The translations under genes and the position numbers were made by a program. The notes beneath the pieces are model-generated. The model searched no databases. It was given only the letters and a program-made list of their open reading frames with translations, and was not told the DNA's origin. From an uncultured bacterium (GTDB lineage Bacteria; Actinomycetota; Actinomycetes; S36-B12), in assembly GCA_903940375.1 (NCBI GenBank), contig CAJAKT010000220.1:1-13299 (forward strand): a stretch of 13,299 nucleotides of DNA. Reading direction: 5' to 3'. Below, piece after piece: positions 8,305 through 13,299 of this stretch. The first letter of the stretch is position 1. Each line of letters begins with the position of its first letter.

Positions 8305-9075
8305 ATGACGGGCAATGCACCGGCCGCCACCCGGGCCTTATCGGCCCTTCGGCTGCTCGCGACGGCCCCCGGTCCCGTGACGGCAGCCGCGCTGGCCCGC
8401 CAGCTGGGCATTCCGCGGTCCTCGACCTACCACCTGCTCGCAGCGATGACGGCTGCCGGCTTCGTCACCCACTACCCCGAGGAGGAACGGTGGGGCCTGG
8501 GCGTGGGCGCCTTCGAGGTGGGCGCCGCGTACCTGCGCCATGACCCCCTCGAACGGCTCGGCCGGCCGCTCCTGAACAGGCTGGGGCACGACGTTGCCGC
8601 CATCGTGCCGGCGGTCGCGCACCTCGGCGTCCTACACGGTCGCGAGACTCTCTACCTGGTGCGCGAATCACCCACGACCCCCGTCACCGTCGTCGTGGAT
8701 GTCGGCGTTCGCCTACCAGCGGCGCTGACAGCGAGCGGTCGAGCCATGCTGGCCGCGTTGCCCGCGGCCCAGCTTCGGGCGCTGTTCCCGACGAAGGAAG
8801 CCTTCGTCGATCGGACGGGTGCCGGCCCGACATCCATGACCGCGCTGACCCGCCTGCTGGCCGTCGAGCGGGCCCGCCATTGGGCGGAGGAGGACGGCTT
8901 CGTGGTCCCCGGGTTCGCCTCGGTCGCAGCTGCCGCACTTGATCGTTCCGGCCGACCGGTGGCCTCGATCGGACTAACGTTCCGGTCAGAGCGGGCTGAC
9001 GGCCCCATGCGCGTCGAACTCGCACGCGCGGCCATGCGGACGGCACGTGAGCTGTCTCGACGATTGGGAGCCTGA
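8305..9075 (+). CDS. hutR: IclR-family transcriptional regulator, probable HutR
   Basis: A 256-residue IclR-family regulator of normal size. An N-terminal winged helix-turn-helix (about 12-70) contains [21 protein letters not shown] (25-45, the recognition segment around [10 protein letters not shown]). The C-terminal effector-binding domain (about 80-256) shows the family blocks [15 protein letters not shown] (136-150) and the [10 protein letters not shown] to [14 protein letters not shown] region (195-224). Its position, divergent from hutU with a HutR-like operator between them, makes it the probable local regulator responding to histidine, urocanate or a related compound. Whether it activates or represses cannot be told from sequence. 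Its TGA overlaps the ATG of the Rieske oxygenase by one base (TGATG), with GGGAG four bases before that ATG, so regulator, oxygenase and hutG appear to be one operon. Confidence 0.85.
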   Translation: MTGNAPAATRALSALRLLATAPGPVTAAALARQLGIPRSSTYHLLAAMTAAGFVTHYPEEERWGLGVGAFEVGAAYLRHDPLERLGRPLLNRLGHDVAAIVPAVAHLGVLHGRETLYLVRESPTTPVTVVVDVGVRLPAALTASGRAMLAALPAAQLRALFPTKEAFVDRTGAGPTSMTALTRLLAVERARHWAEEDGFVVPGFASVAAAALDRSGRPVASIGLTFRSERADGPMRVELARAAMRTARELSRRLGA

Positions 9076-10109
9076 TGTCGGACGCATACATCCTCGATAC
9101 CTGGTACGTCGCGGCGTGGAGCACCGAAGTGGACCGCACCCCGGTGCGCCGCGTCATCTGCGAGCTGCCAGTCGTCGTGTTCCGTACCCGCGCGGGCGCA
9201 GCAGTTGCGCTCGCCGATCGGTGCGCACATCGGGCGTACCCGCTCTCTGCCGGGCAGGTCGTCGATGACGGAATCCAGTGCGGTTACCACGGCTTCGAGT
9301 TCGGGGCTGATGGCGCGTGCACGCGCATCCCGGCACAGGCGATCATTCCGCCGCGAGCGCGCGTGTCCTCCTACGCCGTCGTCGAGAAGGACGGATGGAT
9401 CTGGGTCTGGCTCGGCGACCAGGACCGCGCAGATGTCTCACGGGTGCCGGACACCCACTACATGACGGATCCCGGCTGGGTCACCGTCACGCACTCCTTC
9501 CCCTTCGAATGTCGCGCCGAACTGATCAACGACAACCTGCTGGATCTCACGCACGAGTCGTTCATCCATGTCACGACGGTGGGCGACGACTACATCTACG
9601 AGCACGGCCTGACCGTCACCGTCGAAGGCGATGTGGTGACGGCCGATCGGCTGATGCCCGGTGTCGAAGCCCCACCGCTGTACGCGAAGACGATGGCCAC
9701 GGATGGCCTCTACGATCGCTTCCACGCGACGGAGTTCCACGTCCCGAGCTTCCACATCCTGCACTCCGGGATTACCGGGCAGGGCCGACCACGCGAAGAG
9801 GGCTACCTCATCAAGGTGCTCAACGGGATCACGCCGATCGACGCCCATAACAGTTGGTACTACTACGCCTTCTGCCGAAATTTCGGGCTGGACTCCGCCG
9901 AGGCGACGGCCGATCTGGTCGAGGGTCTGCGGACCGTGCTGCAGGAGGATGCCGACGCACTTCGCCTGCAGGAGCTGGGGATGCAGGAACGTAGCCCGGG
10001 TGAGGCCGATGTGCTGATCGGTCAGGACGCGGGCATCGCGAAGGCGCGCAAGATCACCGAACGCCTGCTCGCCGCTGAGCAGGTTCGCCGGAAGGCGCTG
10101 CCGGCATGA
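9075..10109 (+). CDS. Rieske non-haem iron oxygenase, VanA-like terminal oxygenase, inside the hut cluster
   Basis: A 344-residue oxygenase component of the Rieske ring-hydroxylating/demethylating family, of the size of vanillate O-demethylase oxygenase (VanA). The [2Fe-2S] Rieske motif is C50-x-H52 with CGYH at 69-72 (CxH-x16-CxxH). The mononuclear iron site is NLLDLTHESFIH (154-165), giving H160 and H165, with D157 the likely bridge between the two metal centres and D292 in LQEDADAL the likely third ligand. All iron ligands are intact, so the enzyme looks functional. Such enzymes use O2 and electrons for hydroxylation or N-/O-demethylation and need a reductase; none is encoded nearby. The start overlaps the regulator stop by one base and the stop overlaps hutG by four. 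This tight nesting implies a role in histidine-related metabolism, but no canonical Hut step uses O2. The substrate is unknown; N-methylhistidine or a modified urocanate is a guess. Confidence 0.9.
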   Translation: MSDAYILDTWYVAAWSTEVDRTPVRRVICELPVVVFRTRAGAAVALADRCAHRAYPLSAGQVVDDGIQCGYHGFEFGADGACTRIPAQAIIPPRARVSSYAVVEKDGWIWVWLGDQDRADVSRVPDTHYMTDPGWVTVTHSFPFECRAELINDNLLDLTHESFIHVTTVGDDYIYEHGLTVTVEGDVVTADRLMPGVEAPPLYAKTMATDGLYDRFHATEFHVPSFHILHSGITGQGRPREEGYLIKVLNGITPIDAHNSWYYYAFCRNFGLDSAEATADLVEGLRTVLQEDADALRLQELGMQERSPGEADVLIGQDAGIAKARKITERLLAAEQVRRKALPA

Positions 10110-11005
10110 GCAACGCGGAGGATCCGCTGTGGCCGCGCGCCAGCGGCTGGGTCACACCCGGTGACGGCTCGTGCGACGTCATGCTGCTTGGCGTTCCTGC
10201 GAACCGGACGTCCATCAGTGCAACGGGTGCGGACACGACACCGGCAGCGATCAGGGCAGCGCTCACTCGGTACTCGACGTACTCCTGGGCGCACGACATC
10301 GACCTTGCCAGGCTGCACGCGCTGGATGCGGGCGACGTCGATGAGCCGGACGGTTCCGAGGGCGAAGCGCGTGTCATGAGCCGCGTACGCGAGCTCGTCG
10401 AACGCACTCGCCTGCTCGTTGCGCTTGGCGGTGATAACTCGATCACGTACTCAGTCGCTCGCGGGGTCTTCGGCGATGACGTGGCGTCGGGTGGGCTGAT
10501 CACCCTCGACGCGCACCACGACCTGCGCGACGGGATCAGCAATGGCGCACCCGTCCGGCGGTTGGTCGAAGCAGGCATCGCCGGGGCGAACATCGTGCAG
10601 ATCGGGATCGCCGACTTCTCGAACTCGCGCGAGTATGCGGCCCGGGCCCGCGATCTCGGCATCACGGTGGTCACGCGCGATGCCTTGCGCCGCCGGCCCA
10701 TCTCCGACGCGATGTCCGAGGCGCTCGCCATCGCCGGTGGTGGTGGCGGTCCGATCCACGTCGACCTCGATGTCGACGTATGCGACCGGGCGGTGGTGCC
10801 GGGCTGCCCGGCGGCGGCCCCTGGCGGCCTGACGGCCGATGAGCTCCGGCAGGTGGCCTTCCAGGCGGGCCGATCCCCCCGGGTGCATTCCCTCGACATC
10901 ACGGAGATCGACGCCAGCGCGGATGCGCCGGATCAGCGCACCGTCCGGCTGGGCGCGCTCCTCGTGCTGGAGGCCGCCTGCGGCCTGGCCGCCCGTCCCG
11001 CCTGA
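10106..11005 (+). CDS. hutG: Formimidoylglutamase (ureohydrolase family)
   Basis: Final Hut step: Mn2+-dependent hydrolysis of N-formimino-L-glutamate to L-glutamate and formamide. The 299-residue arginase/agmatinase-fold protein has the metal motifs GGDNS (109-112), DAHHD (135-139) and DLDVD (220-224, with D222 and D224 as likely ligands), followed by the family's PGGLT (239-243). SNGAPVRRLV (145-154) resembles the substrate loop of formimidoylglutamases. The usual first-motif histidine (GGDH) is Asn111; an Asn there has been described in a formiminoglutamase of Trypanosoma cruzi, as I recall, so it favours this assignment over agmatinase. The ATG lies in an ATGA overlap with the oxygenase stop, and GGAAGG at 10090-10095 is the likely ribosome site. 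With hutH, hutU and hutI it completes the pathway. Agmatinase or guanidinobutyrase is the alternative but fits the context less well. Confidence 0.88.
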   Translation: MSNAEDPLWPRASGWVTPGDGSCDVMLLGVPANRTSISATGADTTPAAIRAALTRYSTYSWAHDIDLARLHALDAGDVDEPDGSEGEARVMSRVRELVERTRLLVALGGDNSITYSVARGVFGDDVASGGLITLDAHHDLRDGISNGAPVRRLVEAGIAGANIVQIGIADFSNSREYAARARDLGITVVTRDALRRRPISDAMSEALAIAGGGGGPIHVDLDVDVCDRAVVPGCPAAAPGGLTADELRQVAFQAGRSPRVHSLDITEIDASADAPDQRTVRLGALLVLEAACGLAARPA

Positions 11006-11008
11006 CCT

Positions 11009-11038
11009 CCCCCTCCAGACCCTCCCCCGCCACCCCCC
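11009..11038 (-). other. Potential G-quadruplex tract after hutG
   Basis: The plus strand has four C-runs (11009-11013, 11020-11022, 11024-11028, 11033-11038) separated by 6, 1 and 4 bases. The minus strand therefore fits the canonical rule of four runs of at least three G with loops of 1-7. The tract begins three bases after the hutG stop and ends just before a long hairpin. Its function is unknown; simple high-GC composition is the main alternative. Confidence 0.4.
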
Positions 11039-11044
11039 GCGAGC

Positions 11045-11092
11045 GGCCAGTTGTGGGGGTTCCGGCGGCTCGCCGGACCCCCACAACTGGCC
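11045..11092 (+). terminator. Long hairpin after hutG, probable terminator or dispersed palindromic repeat
   Basis: A near-perfect inverted repeat. The arm GGCCAGTTGTGGGGGT (11045-11060) pairs with 11077-11092, an unpaired T follows at 11061, and CCGGCG (11062-11067) pairs with 11071-11076 around a 3-base loop. Outside it, 11040-11043 can pair further with 11094-11097 across one mismatch. The hairpin starts 40 bases past the hutG stop, right for termination of the hut operon. It has no U-tract, however; it is followed instead by a run of seven G (11102-11108). A mobile palindromic repeat is an alternative explanation. Confidence 0.55.
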
Positions 11093-11109
11093 ACTCGGCA
11101 TGGGGGGGA

Positions 11110-11125
11110 TGTGATGCAGGTCACA
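11110..11125. promoter_or_regulatory. Perfect CRP/GlxR-type site upstream of dnaK
   Basis: TGTGATGCAGGTCACA is an exact TGTGA-N6-TCACA palindrome, the consensus shared by E. coli CRP and actinobacterial Crp/GlxR proteins. It lies 160-176 bases before the dnaK start, just upstream of the stress-type promoter at 11135. Nothing else in the window explains it, and it points to cAMP-linked control of dnaK or of a nearby transcript. Confidence 0.65.
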
Positions 11126-11134
11126 GATTGTGGC

Positions 11135-11160
11135 GGAATGAGCAGGGGGGCCGTCTCGTT
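11135..11160 (+). promoter_or_regulatory. SigH/SigR-type stress promoter of dnaK
   Basis: GGAAT (11135-11139), 18 bases, then GTT (11158-11160) is exactly the GGAAT-N18-GTT pattern of Streptomyces SigR and close to the mycobacterial SigH consensus. dnaK is a known SigH target in mycobacteria, so the position is biologically sensible. Transcription would begin at about 11166-11170, just at the edge of the HAIR, so HspR could repress it. Confidence 0.6.
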
Positions 11161-11170
11161 GAAATAGCTA

Positions 11171-13299
<2,129 letters not shown>

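Overview
The window comes from the chromosome of a high-GC actinobacterium (Actinomycetota); the genus cannot be resolved from the sequence. Four things point there. DnaK lacks the Gram-negative N-terminal insert and is followed directly by grpE. An HspR-type inverted repeat (HAIR) and a SigH/SigR-type promoter lie upstream of dnaK. The first gene is an actinobacterial-type membrane Fe-S oxidoreductase. Two genes look leaderless. Coding density is very high, and most adjacent genes overlap by 1 to 8 bases.

Layout: (1) 1-1956, minus: most of an EtfD-like (Rv0338c-type) membrane Fe-S oxidoreductase, running off the left edge. (2) 2031-3854, plus: an unassigned polytopic membrane protein resembling GT-C-type sugar transferases, divergent from the first gene. 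(3) 3859-11005: a compact histidine-utilisation (hut) island. hutU-hutI-hutH run leftward. An IclR-type regulator (probable HutR), a Rieske non-haem iron oxygenase and hutG run rightward. The 81-base divergent promoter region carries a HutR-like operator. (4) 11006-11285: a non-coding block with a C/G-rich tract, a long hairpin, a perfect CRP-type palindrome, a SigH/SigR-type promoter and a HAIR. (5) 11286-13299, plus: dnaK and the start of grpE.

How the genes work together: HutH converts histidine to urocanate, HutU converts that to imidazolone propionate, HutI to formiminoglutamate, and HutG to glutamate plus formamide. The core pathway is therefore complete, with no HutF branch and no histidine permease in the window. 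The unexpected member is the Rieske oxygenase. It is coupled by overlapping start/stop codons to hutR on one side and hutG on the other, although none of the four canonical Hut steps uses O2. The best candidate for a new system here is an oxygenase-extended hut pathway, for example one that funnels an N-methylated or otherwise modified histidine or urocanate into the route. That role is inference. The dnaK upstream region is a second point of interest because it stacks a CRP-type site on stress-response elements.
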